Shown piece by piece: positions 12,298 through 24,911 of a DNA stretch of 64,000 bases. Source of the DNA: Polychytrium aggregatum (Eukaryota; Chytridiomycota; Chytridiomycetes; Polychytriales). The stretch is from NCBI RefSeq assembly GCF_025602895.1, contig NW_026516269.1, forward strand, positions 124,001 through 188,000. Direction: 5' to 3'. The notes below the pieces were generated by a model. That model saw nothing but the letters and a program-made list of their open reading frames with translations. It was not told the origin of the DNA and made no database searches. The translations under genes and the position numbers were made by a program. Numbering within the stretch: the stretch's first letter is position 1; the number at the start of each line of letters is the position of its first letter.

Positions 12298-15200
12298 ATG
12301 TCCTCCGCACCCCACAGCTCCGCATTTGCCCTCAGCGATCCCATGGGCGCCGATCAGGTGCGGACTGCATTGTATTCGTCTCCTCCGCATCTCCGCAGGG
12401 CTCCTGGCCGATCTCCGCAGGATCTGTCTCCTGGCTCGGCTATCATCCCAGCGTCGAATCCATGATCCTGTCTGCTGTGATCATCCGCCACTTACTGCTA
12501 TTTCCTTGCTTATCATCGCCACCACTGTCGCTATGACTGCTGCTGCTGCTGTTTCGCCACCCGACTCATTCGGTCACAAATCAGATCGATAGCGACCTGG
12601 ATGCTGCCACAACCTTCCTGGAGATGGCCCTGAATGATCGCCAGACTCTGCCGCGAGATCCCTACGAGCTTCGCCAGCTGCTTCAGGATGGCTCTATTCT
12701 GTGTCGGTGCGTAAAGTCTTTTGTTCCTGCGCCAACCGCAAACATCGATCGGAGACTCCGGGCTCACCCGCATTGACGACATCGACCGCCGCTGTCGCTG
12801 CTCGCAATACATCCCTCGCTCGCTGTGACATCGCCGCCGCCGTCGTCCTCGGCAGCTCCGGCCTTCGCAATATCGCCACTGCATTCCTGCTATCCTTTCT
12901 GCAACTTACACCACCCGCTGATCCTGTCTGCAACCCACATCACTCGTTGTCGTTGATCGGCGGATGTAATCGCCAGGCTGCTTAGCATTCTCTCGCCTGG
13001 GATATTCTCGCTCATTGCCAGCAATGTGTCCCAAGCCGGTCCATCGCAGCCCAAGGCAAGTGCCGCTTCCGAATCAGCTTGTCGCTTCCTTCGCATCCAT
13101 CTAACCCGGCGTCTCCCAATCTTCCCGAGCAGACCGACAACGTTGCACTGTTCCTGCAGGGCGCCAGGGCTCTCGGTGTTCCGGACTCGGAGCTGTTTGA
13201 TCCCAGAGACCTACACAGCAGCAGAACTATCCACAATGTACATTATCGCTCCGGCATCACAGGCCAGCTTTGTCGCTTTCCTTCATGACGTGCATATCCT
13301 GCCATCTCATGATGCGCTGTTGAGGATTCGGCGGCAGGCGGTGCGTGCCTCATCATTTCGGACATGCTCCTGACGAGTCCGGCTCCCTGTTCTGTCTCCC
13401 CCAGGTCGTCCTGACCTTGCTTGCCCTCCAGCGCTGCACCTCAACCAAAGGCAAGGGCGCTCTACCTCCTATCCGCTCAAAGCCGGCACGCAAGCTGCCT
13501 CCGCTTCTAATGAAGGCCGAGGCCGTTGCTAAAGACGCGCCTGCTATGCGGAAACCAGCCATCACCTCATTCGATGCCATCGGCGTCGATCCACCACTTT
13601 CCTCCGCAAGCGCACGCATCGTCGATCAAAGCGCCCTGTTTAGCATCTCCCAAGTGAGTTCCCGCCGTGCTGAAGACGCTCTTCCTGTCCGCAGGGACGA
13701 ACAAGCGGCCCCAGAACCTATCCCAGTCTCCCAACCGCCATCAAGAGTCAACCCTGTCCGTTCTAATTTCTTCTCTGACATCCAGCTCGAAGGCATTAAG
13801 CCCCCGCGCACCCGATACGTCGAGTCTGACTACATCTCATCCACCAGCCTTGAGCTCTCTCACCAGTCGGACATGCCCCTCAGCGGCCGAGATGCCGCTG
13901 ACGACACCGACGAGGAAGTTGTCGTACCGCCCTCCTTCCGCAATCTCTACGCCGAGGATGCTCGCCCGGCCGAGCCACTACTGGATAGTGATAGGCCCTC
14001 CACTCGCGACCCTGGCCCGATGGGTCTGCTCGATCCCCAAAAGACCTGTAGTGTCGAGGGGGTGCCCTCACCCGAGGCGGAGCACCTCGAGCCTCGGCTT
14101 CCCGATGCCGAGGATCTTATGGCCATGATCAAGAGCTATGAGGCCGAGAAACGCAAGGGCTCGCAGCAAAGTCACCTCGATGCCGTCCGTCCTGAACAGA
14201 CTCGGCCCGAAGCCAACAGCAGGGTCTCTGGTTCTGGCTCCGGCTCTGGCTCTGGCTCCGGCTCCGGCTCCGGCTCTGCCAGAGACCCCGACCGTCCAAA
14301 CGGACCTGCTTCGTCATCCAAGCTAAAGACCAAGAGTCGTGGACTGGAGCGGCTCAAGAAACGAGTCGCCATGAGCAACATTCGAGCGACAGACTACCCC
14401 ATGGCGATCGAGTCCGACGACCAGCCTGCCAAAGTCGAATCGCTCCACGATCCGGAACCATCATCAGCTCGCAGCGGAGCCTCCAGCAAGGGAAAGGAGC
14501 CCTCCAGCGGCTCTGCCTCATTGCCCGCCGAGTCCAGAGCATCCGGCTCCATCCACCAAGGCGCCGAGCTGCTCCTTGACGAGCCCTCGGTATCAAACAC
14601 AGTCCTCGATACCAAGATTGGCGCAATTGTAGGACTCGACTGCTGCTCTGTTTGTCCAGTACCGCATCACATCATGGTCCACGCTGTAGCTGAATGCTCA
14701 CTGTGTCGTTCATCTACAGAGCCTTGGAGAGCGTATCGGAAAGGGTCGGTTTGGTGAAGTTTACAGGTGGGTTCCGCATGCGCGGTGATCCCGAGATAGC
14801 TTTCGCTGCACTTGATTCAGCTTTAAAGGTGTTGTTAGACTCCCGGTTGGAGTTTGTTGGTGCCAGTTGTCCGTGCAGTGCTGATTCTCACGGCCGTCGA
14901 TCTCGATGGTGCTGCCGACCATACACAGGGCTCTGAATACGACCGACGGTAAGGACATGGGCCGTCATCTTCGGTGCAACGACGCGAGCCGTGCTTGTGT
15001 ATGTTCGTCTAATCACTTGCCGTCTGTTGAACATCGTTTCCAGGCTGCGCCGTGGCCATCAAGCGCATTTCGATGCGAAACCTGCCCCAGGATCGCATTA
15101 CGATGCTGATGGTAGGCCCACCAGACCACCCGAGAGGGCCGTACACTGGCACCTTGTGTCCGGCCCTGCCTGAGGCACTCGGGGATATCCCGTGGCCGTG

Positions 15201-17268
15201 TCAGCGACGATTGATTCAGAGATATCCTACAGATTGGAGCAACTCGGCGCTCGTGCATTCTCATGTGTCTGATTCTGTCTGCCTTCCGCCACGCAGGAGG
15301 AAGTCACGCTTCTGAGCCACTTGATGCACACCAACATCGTCACATACTATGGCTATCTCAATACCGAAGACCACATCAACATTGCTCTCGAGCTCGTTGA
15401 CAATGGCTCGCTCTTGAAGCTGCTCAAGACACACGGCAAGTTCAAGGAGAATCTCGTCTGCATCTATACCATGCAGATCCTGCAGGGACTCATCTACCTC
15501 CATGAAAAGAACGTCGTCCACTGCGATCTGAAGGTTAGTATCTCCACTGGGTCGGGCAGGGCAGCGAGAAAGCACTTCCACTCCCCCCGTCGGCGTTGTG
15601 CTTGTGTCGCATCTTTCCCAGCGATCTTTGCCTTGTGTCTACCATGCGCGCTCGGTCTGAACTGTGTGCTTCATTATCGCCGATACTGACTTGCGGACTG
15701 GGTTCACAGGCTGCCAACATCCTCATCACCAAGGACGGTGTCGTCAAGCTTACAGACTTTGGCGTCTCCAAGCAACTTGCGCCGATCCCGGAAGCCATCA
15801 GCACGGATGCATCGGTGCCCAAGAACGAAATCGGTATGTGGATTCCCATCCGTACGCAATGTCCCTCTTTGATTTACATCCCCGGTATGTAGCTGCACTA
15901 GATTCAGCATGTTGACATTGCTTTCTGTGCTGCCATATAGTTGGAACCCCTCATTGGATGGCACCCGAGGTATGTATTCGACGTTGTTCTCTCACCAACC
16001 AAGCTTGCTCACTGTGCATCTGTCGTTGACCCACGCGACTGCCGCCCTGCCGCTTCATACCCAGGTCATCCTGCAACAAGGCGTGACCAAGTCGTCGGAC
16101 ATCTGGTACTGGTTCAAAGACGCTGCTGAATGCCACTGCTGTTGCGCACTTGCAGTTGCACTGATCTTGTGGCGCTTTTGGCGCTGAGAGTCGAGGCGCG
16201 CGTTCTTGCTCTGACATTGGAACTCCGTGGTGCTCTGTAGGAGTCTTGGATGCACAATCATCGAGCTGCTGACCGGCAAGCCGCCCAACCACGAGATGCC
16301 GATCTGTTCCGTCTTGTATCGCGCCATGACCAACGACCTCAGCATTCCAATCCCAGAGGATATCTCAGGGGTAAATGGCCAATTCGACGTTTGTCATATC
16401 GACCGCCCACAGACACTTGTCGCTATCGCCACTTCAGCAGCTGGTGGCTCTGCTCCTGCTGTTTCTGCTGTTGTTGCTATTTTGATATGCTTGCTTTAAA
16501 TGTGGCTCTGACTCATCCGCTTCGGCCTTACTCTCGCACAATCTGCAGGATCTCTCCAACTTTCTCTCGCTCTGTTTGCAGTACAACCCACAACGGCGCC
16601 CAACCGCAGCCATGTTGATCAACCATGCCTGGATCGTGAGCCGAAAGCCCCTCAGTCGCCGCAGCTCAGCCGCCTCTCACCGGAGCGAAGAGCCCCTCTC
16701 GCCCTTCTACCGCGCCAACTCGATGATCAACTTTCCCAGGCCAGTGTCCAGCTTCTCGTCCGGAGTGGACAACAGGCTGTCCTTTGCTGCCTCCATCCAG
16801 TCGTTCCCCAAATATGTACCGTCGCCCCGGCCCGATGTTCAAAAGAGTGCTGCCACGCGCCGCTATGAAGAGCTTCTGCGGCAGTCCAAGCCGAGGTCGC
16901 CCTTGAGCCCGCCTCCGGAGCAGCCTTTGGATATGATGACCGGCATCCAGCGTGATCCTTCGAGCGGGCAGAGCATGTCCCCAAGCCCATATCGAGAAGC
17001 CCTCGAGGACGAAATCGAGCGCGAGCTGAGGGAGCTCGTTCGGATGAAGCAACAGGTCCATGTCCAGTATGCAGGGCTGTCGTCGCCGATCGAGCGCCCT
17101 TCGATGGGACAGACTGACTCCCCGCTTATGACACCCGTCAGTTCGGGAAGGCTCGGATCCGGCTCAAACTACCGAAACGAGACGCTCAGCAGCCCGTCCT
17201 CGATCATCGTCAATATGGGCGGACGAAACTGGAGTGGTTATTTGAACAATCCACCTCCAAACCTGTGA
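12298..17268 (+). CDS. Calponin-homology domain + STE/SepH-like Ser/Thr protein kinase
   Basis: A 14-exon model with consistent phases gives about 1001 aa. Exons: 12298-12357, 12585-12706, 12977-13055, 13133-13237, 13405-14628, 14720-14766, 14929-14948, 15044-15111, 15297-15533, 15710-15833, 15941-15969, 16065-16105, 16241-16370, 16549-17268. Residues about 20-135 form a calponin-homology domain (LLQDGSILCRLLSILSPG, NVALFLQGARALGV, VVLTLLALQR). A Ser-rich linker with a (Gly-Ser)n run (about 14222-14281) leads to a kinase at about residues 531-775. The kinase has Gly-loop GERIGKGRFGEVY, VAIK lysine, HCDLKAANIL catalytic loop (HCD instead of HRD), DFG in LTDFGVSK, and GTPHWMAPE. The closest style is the SepH/Cdc7 (septation initiation) and MAP3K-like STE group. 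A C-terminal tail of about 225 aa contains a charged, helix-prone stretch. The intron at 13056-13132 begins with GC. The kinase should be active; the substrate is unknown. The CH domain suggests actin or microtubule targeting. Confidence 0.9.
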
Positions 17269-18147
17269 GGCGATGGTGAGCGGTGCAAAGCTGCGGAGGC
17301 GCACTCCTCCTCCCGCTCCAACCACACCATACCTAGCCTCGCCCAGGATCTTTGACACGCTCTTGAGACAGAGTCTACCTGGCAAAGCTTCTCTCGTTTG
17401 CTCTGTCGTCTCGGTCGATGCGGCTTATCATCTTCGTTGCACATTGTCGTTTTGACCACCCATCGCTCATGTTCGGATGCCACTGGGCCCCTTCCAGTCT
17501 CCGATCGCCCGAGTCTCTCGCCATCCATTAATTCGATGCTCTATCAAATGTTCTCCCTTTCTGCTATGAAATTTGCCTCGCTGTCGTTGGGTCGGAGCAG
17601 AGTCGTGTCGCAATATGCTCCTCCCTTTCCTCTTATTCACGGTTTGATTGTTGTCTCCTCGTCCAGTTTTTGTCATTTTGCTTGGTTTTATCATTCGCCC
17701 TCAACTTTGGTCATGCCCATGAACGAAAAGAACACGCAAAGAAACACACACATGGGCCGTTTATTATTGTCTTCAACAGCAGCCCGAGGACATACACGAG
17801 GCGGCAGGGCTATCCACTCGGACATTCATGAGTCGGGTTGATTCATGGCCCAACAGTGCTTCAGGAACGGATGGAGTGCGCCACAAGCCAGATCCTACAG
17901 GACACGATTTGTGCTGTCCACCAGCCTGCCGTATCCAGAGCTTTCCTGAGGTTAAAGGGCTAGGAAACAAGCTCACCGAGCAACAGACTGATGAACTGGC
18001 ACATCTATTCCAACGAGGGGGGGGGAGCGACTACAAAACTGCTCCTTGGGCATCCAGGTCGTCATACATTCACGAATAGGCCGATAGTGATGGCAATTTC
18101 GGGAGGGCGCAGATATCGACGGTACCAGCATCCACCCACCCCGGGCC
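17269..18147. other. Convergent intergenic region
   Basis: 3' flanks of the CH-kinase gene (+) and the BRWD-like gene (-), which converge here. I see no conserved coding segment, RNA gene or clear repeat. A G8 run lies near 18015. It should contain both 3' UTRs and polyadenylation sites. Confidence 0.5.
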
Positions 18148-21100
18148 TCAGTAAAGCTCCTCATCGGTGATGCCCTCCGCATCCAAGTCGCTGCCATCAT
18201 CTATCCCATTATCGCCATCGTCATCGTCGTAGTTGTCGTTGCCTGCCCCATCTTCGTCTCCGTCGGAACTCTCCGAGCCTGGGTTTTCGTATTCGTCGTC
18301 GTCAAAAGTCTTGCTGCGAGTGGACTGTCGCAATGACGTCTTCGACAAGGAGCGTGGAGGCACTGACATCGAGCCAGAGCTCGAGGAACCACTTGTGCGC
18401 GCCGGTGGCTTGTGCACGATCTTCAAATGCCTTCCGTCGTCAACTGTCGAATCCGGCGACAGCTGAGCGAGCCCTTGGCCGCCATCGGTGGCGACGTCTG
18501 TGCATGGAAGAGGGGAGGTAAATCCAGAGAAGGGAATGATGTGTCCGCGGCAGCCTACCGCAGGGAGCAGTATCGAGATGTGGACCGCCAAGGCCAACTC
18601 CACAGTGCTGGAAGCAAACGACATTGGCAGATCTAGGCCCTTCCTCCACCGTTCCAAGCGGAGGTTGATCCCAAGCAAGGCAAGCATTACCATAAGCTTC
18701 TCGCAGCTTATCAATCATAAAGGGAATAAGCTCCTTGGCGTCATTGTAGATGTCGCTCCCAGGCAAGTTGAAATGGAGCGCGTTGGCAAGCATCACATTC
18801 AAATCCCACTCCAAAGCCTGGAGCAGTGAAAGCGAAAGCCATGTCAGGCTCGGTCAGGCGGGTCGTTTCCATGCAGGATCCCTAAAGCACGCAATTATCG
18901 GCCATGGTATCGACCAGGTTCGAGTGCTATCGCCCCTTCTGGATCGAAGCATGGCATCTCTCGGGACTGGCAAATGGCTTGCCCTTCCCTCTGCCACCTC
19001 TTGTTCTCGCTCTGCTTCAGCCAGGACTCAAACAAACGCACCTCTATCCGACGATAGTAGTTATTGCAGAGCCGCTCGTGCACCATTTCGAGATAGACGG
19101 GATAGGGAATCTCCTGCAGGTAGTTGGGATAGGCGTCATAGTCAACTCGCTGCGCAAAGGGCTCGATTCGGTCTTCCTGCATGAACTCGTCCACAGCTTG
19201 AGCCAGTTGCGAGACGCCTGGGGAGGCACAGGGTATGTCGGTCAGTTGCGGCTATGGGATCACAATCCAAATGCGATATCTGACAAATCGATATCAAGCA
19301 GCCCAACAGCAACAGTTCTGTTTTGGATCGCTCGCTGTGACAGACCGAGATGCTGCACCTCCCCTCACCCCACTCGCGCATCCAGACGCTTGGCTATGCC
19401 TGACATTAATCGGGCAGGCAAGAAGCTCCATAGTACCAAGGTCTCCTCAAACAGCCGACGGGAGCCATTCGGTTGGACATCTTGCCCGTGATTCCGGATG
19501 CTACTTACATTGGACCGGAAGACACTCCTGAATCTCGTAGCGGCTTTCGCCCGGCCGTCTTAGCTCCCACGGGCTCAGCTCCTCGACGTTTCCGGCGGCG
19601 GAGGAGGCCGCAGCTGAGTCCGAGTCGCTGTACTTGACGCTGTACTTTTGCCAGGGGCTTGGTCGAGATGCAATCTTGGTGACAGTGCCCTCGTAGTCGC
19701 GGTCGGGATAGGTAGCATAGACGGTGGTCCGGACCGTGAACGGCGGCCGGCTCATGGCAAAGGCGAACTCTTCGTAGAGAATCAGAAAACTTGGCGTATC
19801 GTACTCGAAATATTTGATCTTGAAGGGCTTTGCGGATGCAGGCACGAGCCTGGGAGCACCGCGGTGTGGTCCGGAAGGACCTGCATCAGAGCCGGTCTCC
19901 AGGCGATGGACCTGGAGGTTCAAATCGCATGAGGTGATCTGGCCGTCCTTGACGAAGCGCAAAGCACAGATGCGGCCGAATATGACATCGTCGCCATCCT
20001 TTCGATAGCATGATCGGTATCGCTTGATATGCGATTCGGGATAGCTCTCCTGAAGCGAGTCCAGGAAGGCCTTGTGCCCCTCCTTGAAATAAACGACCAG
20101 ATCACCCATCTGCGGAAGATACGTGAACGTGCGCTCGGTCGTTGAGACCCATGGCGACGGGCTGTTTGACGAGCTCTTGGCGACGATCACCTTTGATTCT
20201 TCCGTCAAATCGGCTTGAGATTCAATCGCTGCTCCTGCTGACGACGCTGCGGCTGACGACAACGGCCATGATGGCGCCACAGTGGAAGGGAGCTTTGATG
20301 GGCCCGCTCCGGGGTCGTCGTCCGATGATTCAAACAGGTCGTCGCTTAGATCCTCGTTGTAACTGGCGCTGTGATCCTTGCGCCGCTTGCGCGGCCGACG
20401 CTTCAGTCGGCCCTTGGGTTTGGCTGGAGCATCGTTTGCATCGGTAAAGGTACCATCCCATTCGCCAGGATCAGGCTTGGTCTCTACCTCGTCGGCCGAT
20501 TGCAGACTTGACTGCAAATCTTCTTCCTCCTCCTCATCCTCCTCCGAGGTATCGTCGCGAATGACCTTCTTTTCACGTCGCTTGACCGCCTGACGCTTCT
20601 TGCGATGTCTTCCACTGTCTTGGGACGAACCCCCGACGTGCCGATCCTCGGTCATGCTGAAATCGCTCTCCCCGGATGCGCTTGACTTTGCTCTTTGGCG
20701 GTACTTACGCTTGCGCTGTCGCTTGGTGGTGACTGGCCTTGGAGGTGGCGCCTCGCCCTCCACATCGTCATCGCTGACGACAAATGACTGCATGTCATCC
20801 GATGACACTTGGGCGCGCTCCTCAACGGCGATCTCGTCATCGTCGCTTTCTTCCTCGACCTCGTCCTCCTGCATGCTGTACTCGTCACCGCTCGAGTGCG
20901 CCCGACCCCAGGGCGTGATGACTTCGTTGAGAACATCAACGTCGTCGTCCGAGTCGAATATCTTTCTGTGCTTGTATCGCTTCTTTTTGTTGACAACCGT
21001 TGGGCTGGAGAGAATGAGAGAATCGTGTCCCGGAGGGAGGGAAAACAATGAAAAGGCACAGGTGTTAATGTTAACACAGATGAAAGTGCAATAACACCGC

Positions 21101-24100
21101 TAATCCAAAAGATCAATTCTGGAGGCAATGCGAGAGCAATATTGCCAGACTCTTGGGCAACGAGTTCATATGCGCAAGAGGGAGAGAGATAGAGATAGAC
21201 GGCAGATCCATGAACGCCGTTGTCTGAGACTTGCTGGAACTTACATGGGCGACGCAGCCACGTCTGCTTGGACCCACAGGGCCTGCTCCTGCTGTAGTAG
21301 CAGCAAGAGCTCCTGTCGGTGCGACTCCATCAGCTCGTCGTCGGCATAGCGGGACCGCTGTTGCAGTAGCATGCGATACCGCTCGTACTGAGGATAGGGG
21401 ACCATCATGTCACTGCTGACCACCACATTTTCATCGAAATGGTGTGCGGGGCGAAGGTTTTCGACATCCATGATGGTGCCGCTCTCGTCGATCGTGACGC
21501 CGTTCGATTCATTCGAGAAAAACTGGTAGAACGGGGCATTGGACATGGCCTTGGAGTCGGTGCTGGCCCCATAGATATATACCACGCCGTTGTCGTCGCT
21601 GGCTATGATCTTGGTTCCATCGGGTGAGAACTGCGCCGCCAGGATCTTGTGCTTCTCTTCAAACACTGAATTATATCACAGACCATCGATGAAGGCCGTT
21701 GGTCATTTACAGAGGAACACGGCCGTGAATCGTGCTCTAAACTATGCGCTGCGCCGATGAAAATGGAGGCAGGAGCACGAACGGGATGGGCCGACTCACC
21801 ACTGATTGCGCTGCCGGTTCGGATATCCCAAAGAATGACGCGACCGTCGTATCCTCCGCTCAGAAGCAAGTCAGGGTGCCGCGGATGGGCTTCGAGGGCA
21901 TACACCTGGTCCGAGTGGCCATAGAGGCACCGAATTTGCCGGGCCGTAACGGAGTCCCATATCTAAACAAGAAGCAGTTTGGATGAGTGCAGAGGTCAGC
22001 TCGGCAGAGAGGCTGGAGGGATGAATGTATTTGCATGCGGTTTGCTGGCCCGGATGATTAGCACTAGATACCATGCGTCGCTCTCTGAACGAACTTACCA
22101 GGATAACACCCTTGGTGACCGAAGCGGCGATGAGTCTGTTATCGGCCGTCCAAACACATGTGTCGATGGTTGGCGAATGCATAGGCTCTGGATCGTCGTC
22201 GGCGGACGAAGGGGTCCGGAAGTTTGGGTTGTGGCCCGGCAATCGGCTCAGATCGATCCGAAAGTCCTTTACGCTGACTAAATACAGGCAAGGGATCAGA
22301 TGAGCAAATGAGACAAAGGAAATGGAGCCACAGTCGAATGGAGATGAGGATGAGGATGAGGATGAGGATGAGGATGAGGATGAGGATGAGGATGGGGGTG
22401 GGGATGAGAATGAGGGTAGACCTACAGCAGAGATTCTTCCATGTCTTGCGCGAGGGGTCAAAGCTCCACTTGCGCAACGTCCCGTCTCGGCTTGTCGACA
22501 GAAAATATCTGCCGTCTGGACTGGACCGCAGGTCGGTGATTTTTCCTTGGTGATCATCCAGCTGGCTGATAAGCTTGGGCGTCATTTCAGTCCGGGCATC
22601 TGACAAAGCTGAATGCCACTCGGGTGGGGTGAGCGCAAACGAGTAGATGAAACCGTCATCCCCGCCAGCCACGAAGAGCGTCCCAGTGGCGTTGAAGGCC
22701 GATGCTTTGACGACATCTCGAAGAGTCGAGCCGCAGTCAAGGACCTCGGGCTTGGTCGGCGAGGCGAACCAACAAGACAATGAAGCGCACACGACGAAAG
22801 TCAGGATCGTGACATGATGGATGACGGTGGGCCATGGGATACTTCACAGAACTGCAAAAACTGCTGTTGGGCAAAAGCGCATTACTTGATGGCGGACATA
22901 CCTTTGTGACGAATGACTTGCGTGCGGCATCCCAGCGCCAGACCCGCGACTTGCCGTCCTCACAAGTGGCGGCGATGCAGTAGTTGGACCGAACTGGGCT
23001 TGGTGATATTGCTATGGTTGTGATGCCCTTTTCAACCTGGCAAGAACAGTCAATCCTCCGTTGTTAGCCACGATCAGCGGCACGATGATTTGGCTAAAAT
23101 CAGAGCCATTGCAGGCTCCATGTCCGCAAACGCCAGATCCGTCCGAGCAGCTGGTGCTAACGCACCTTGAAGCAGCCCATGGGCTGGAAAGTGTAGAAAT
23201 CCCAGATGCGAATGTACTTATCGGATCCAGCCGATAATAGTAGCTTGTTGTCGTTGCTGATGGCTACGTCGATGATGACGCCGATCTCGACCTGTGGTGA
23301 AGCGAGCGGCGCGCGAGGCGAGATGCGCATTAGTGACAACTCTGCTCTGTTCTGCTCTGTTCTGCTCTGCTCTGCTCGGACTTGGTGAGACTCGCTCTTT
23401 GGCCCAGAGGGGGCGTCTCAGATGCCCAGCAGCACCATACTGACACTCGGTTCGTTGGGATTAGTTGCTGTGATGGTAAAGCCGATGGGAAGATGGCCCC
23501 GGAGCGAGCGGATCAGCCAGCCTGATTTGGAGCACCAGATCTTGACCAAGTTATCATCGCCGCCCTGTGAATCGCCGAAGGATGGACAAATATCGACAGG
23601 GTTGTTACGAACAGCGCGATTGCTTAAGATGCTTGATATACCGAGAGCAACCGATGGCAAATGGAAGCCATCCGCGATCGAGAACTGCCTACCGTCACGA
23701 ACCGGGTTCCAGTTTGGTCAAAGGCGAGGCAGAATATAGCCCCCGTGTGGCCGCAAATCGAACGGAGCTGTTCGGATCGGCAAAACAGAGCCCAAGCAGC
23801 AGCCAGACGAAAGCAGCACAGTGGCCCAGTGAATTGATGAGGAGCGGCGATCCAGGTTCATGTCGAGATCCAGAGGCGACCGGACGACGAATGTAGAGTC
23901 AGCGGTGGATCTGGATTTGCTCGAGCAGGAGCGAGCCATTCCACCCGGCATCAGTCATGCAGTAGACCTTGCATACCCGATGCAGACGATGGACATGGAT
24001 CGGACACGAGCCCGTGCTGATCGACGGACGGTGTTGGCGACAGTTGACCCAGCGCAGCACTGCCAGCCAGCGCAAATTGAACAAGAGAACCGAAATCAGC

Positions 24101-24911
24101 GCCAGTTGCCATCTGCGAAGACCACCGAGCAGAACTGGATGTGGAGTCCGACGAGGGGTAATCCGGGCTGGGCTCCACTAAGCCGATTCCATACCGTTGG
24201 AGGATCGTGTCAGGGCACCATCCCTCGACGCAGCGCTCGGTTTCGAGCTGGCAAAAACATGCGATCCAACGCCGAGCAGCGAGCGAGACGGGATTGCCGC
24301 ATTGTTATCGAGGAACTTGGCGAGCAGGGCCTCGAGATGGATGCTGCCGAGATGTGCATATTTCTCGCGCTGGATCGGACGGAGCGAATGGTCAGCGCCG
24401 GATGGAGCACGCAGCCCAGGAACAGCCGGATGGTTGTTCGGCGGCCAAGCCAGACCGGGCGCACCGAATAAGCAGGCATACCAACTCGTCAAAGGTCTGC
24501 AGATGGTGCTCGCCGGTCCAGTCTGTCCGGGTCGGGAGCAGAGGAGAGTCCGGGGTCTGCAGCCGGTCAACCTCGTCGACAAAGGACCGAAAGGTCGCCT
24601 GGAGCGGCCCCGAGCTGAGATATGTGCCTATCAGAAAGAGAATCTCGGCTCGGAGCTCTGTGCGGCGGACAGACGAGTCGGCGTGGGCGTGGGCATCGGA
24701 ATCGGCATCGGAATCCCGGCAACGTTGGTGTCGATGCGGTGTGGTGGTGGTGGATGTGGAATGCGAGCGAGCACACAAGTGTTAAGAGAGACCCTGGACG
24801 CCGGGCCTGCCACCGACAGAGGGACAGTCGGAACCGGCCCAGGGTGAAGCACTGCCGACTGCACTCTCCAAGCAGCCCGGTGGCCGATTTACCTAAAGCG
24901 GCACCGTCCAT
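18148..24911 (-). CDS. BRWD/PHIP-type WD40-cryptoTudor-bromodomain protein
   Basis: Minus-strand, multi-exon ortholog of metazoan PHIP/BRWD, chromatin-binding CUL4-DDB1 substrate receptors. The start was placed by splicing. Exon 1 (24893-24911) encodes MDGAAL and ends at GTAAAT. It joins an exon whose sequence (ELRAEILFLIGTYL, then LPTRTDWTGEHH) matches the PHIP N-terminal region. WD repeats follow from about 24480 to 21240, for example YDGRVILWDIRTG near 21820 and SAGSDKYIRIWDF near 23200. The exon 19501-21051 holds an acidic/basic low-complexity part, then a cryptoTudor domain starting GDLVVYFKEGHKAF and ending ELSPWELRR. A single bromodomain is split over exons at about 18690-19220 (ending HFNLPGSDIYNDAKELI). 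A Ser-rich and very acidic tail ends at 18148. Metazoan proteins have two bromodomains; only one is evident here. Exon boundaries within the WD region are approximate. Confidence 0.88.
22342..22412. repeat. Hexamer microsatellite (GATGAG)n
   Basis: About ten copies of GATGAG/GAGGAT with a degenerate right end. It lies between WD-repeat exons of the BRWD-like gene, probably within an intron. If translated in the antisense direction it would give Ile/Leu dipeptides, which do not fit a WD repeat. Confidence 0.85.
23337..23385. repeat. Short TCTGC/TCTGT pentamer array
   Basis: Tandem copies of CTCTGTTCTG/CTCTG lie inside a presumed intron of the BRWD-like gene, next to the WD exon at about 23160-23300. 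No function is evident. Confidence 0.7.

Noticed and set aside
24776-24778. Start of the BRWD-like gene in the exon that encodes ELRAEILFL
   Set aside because: The open frame has no ATG upstream of the conserved block. A short upstream exon (24893-24911) supplies ATG and the right phase.
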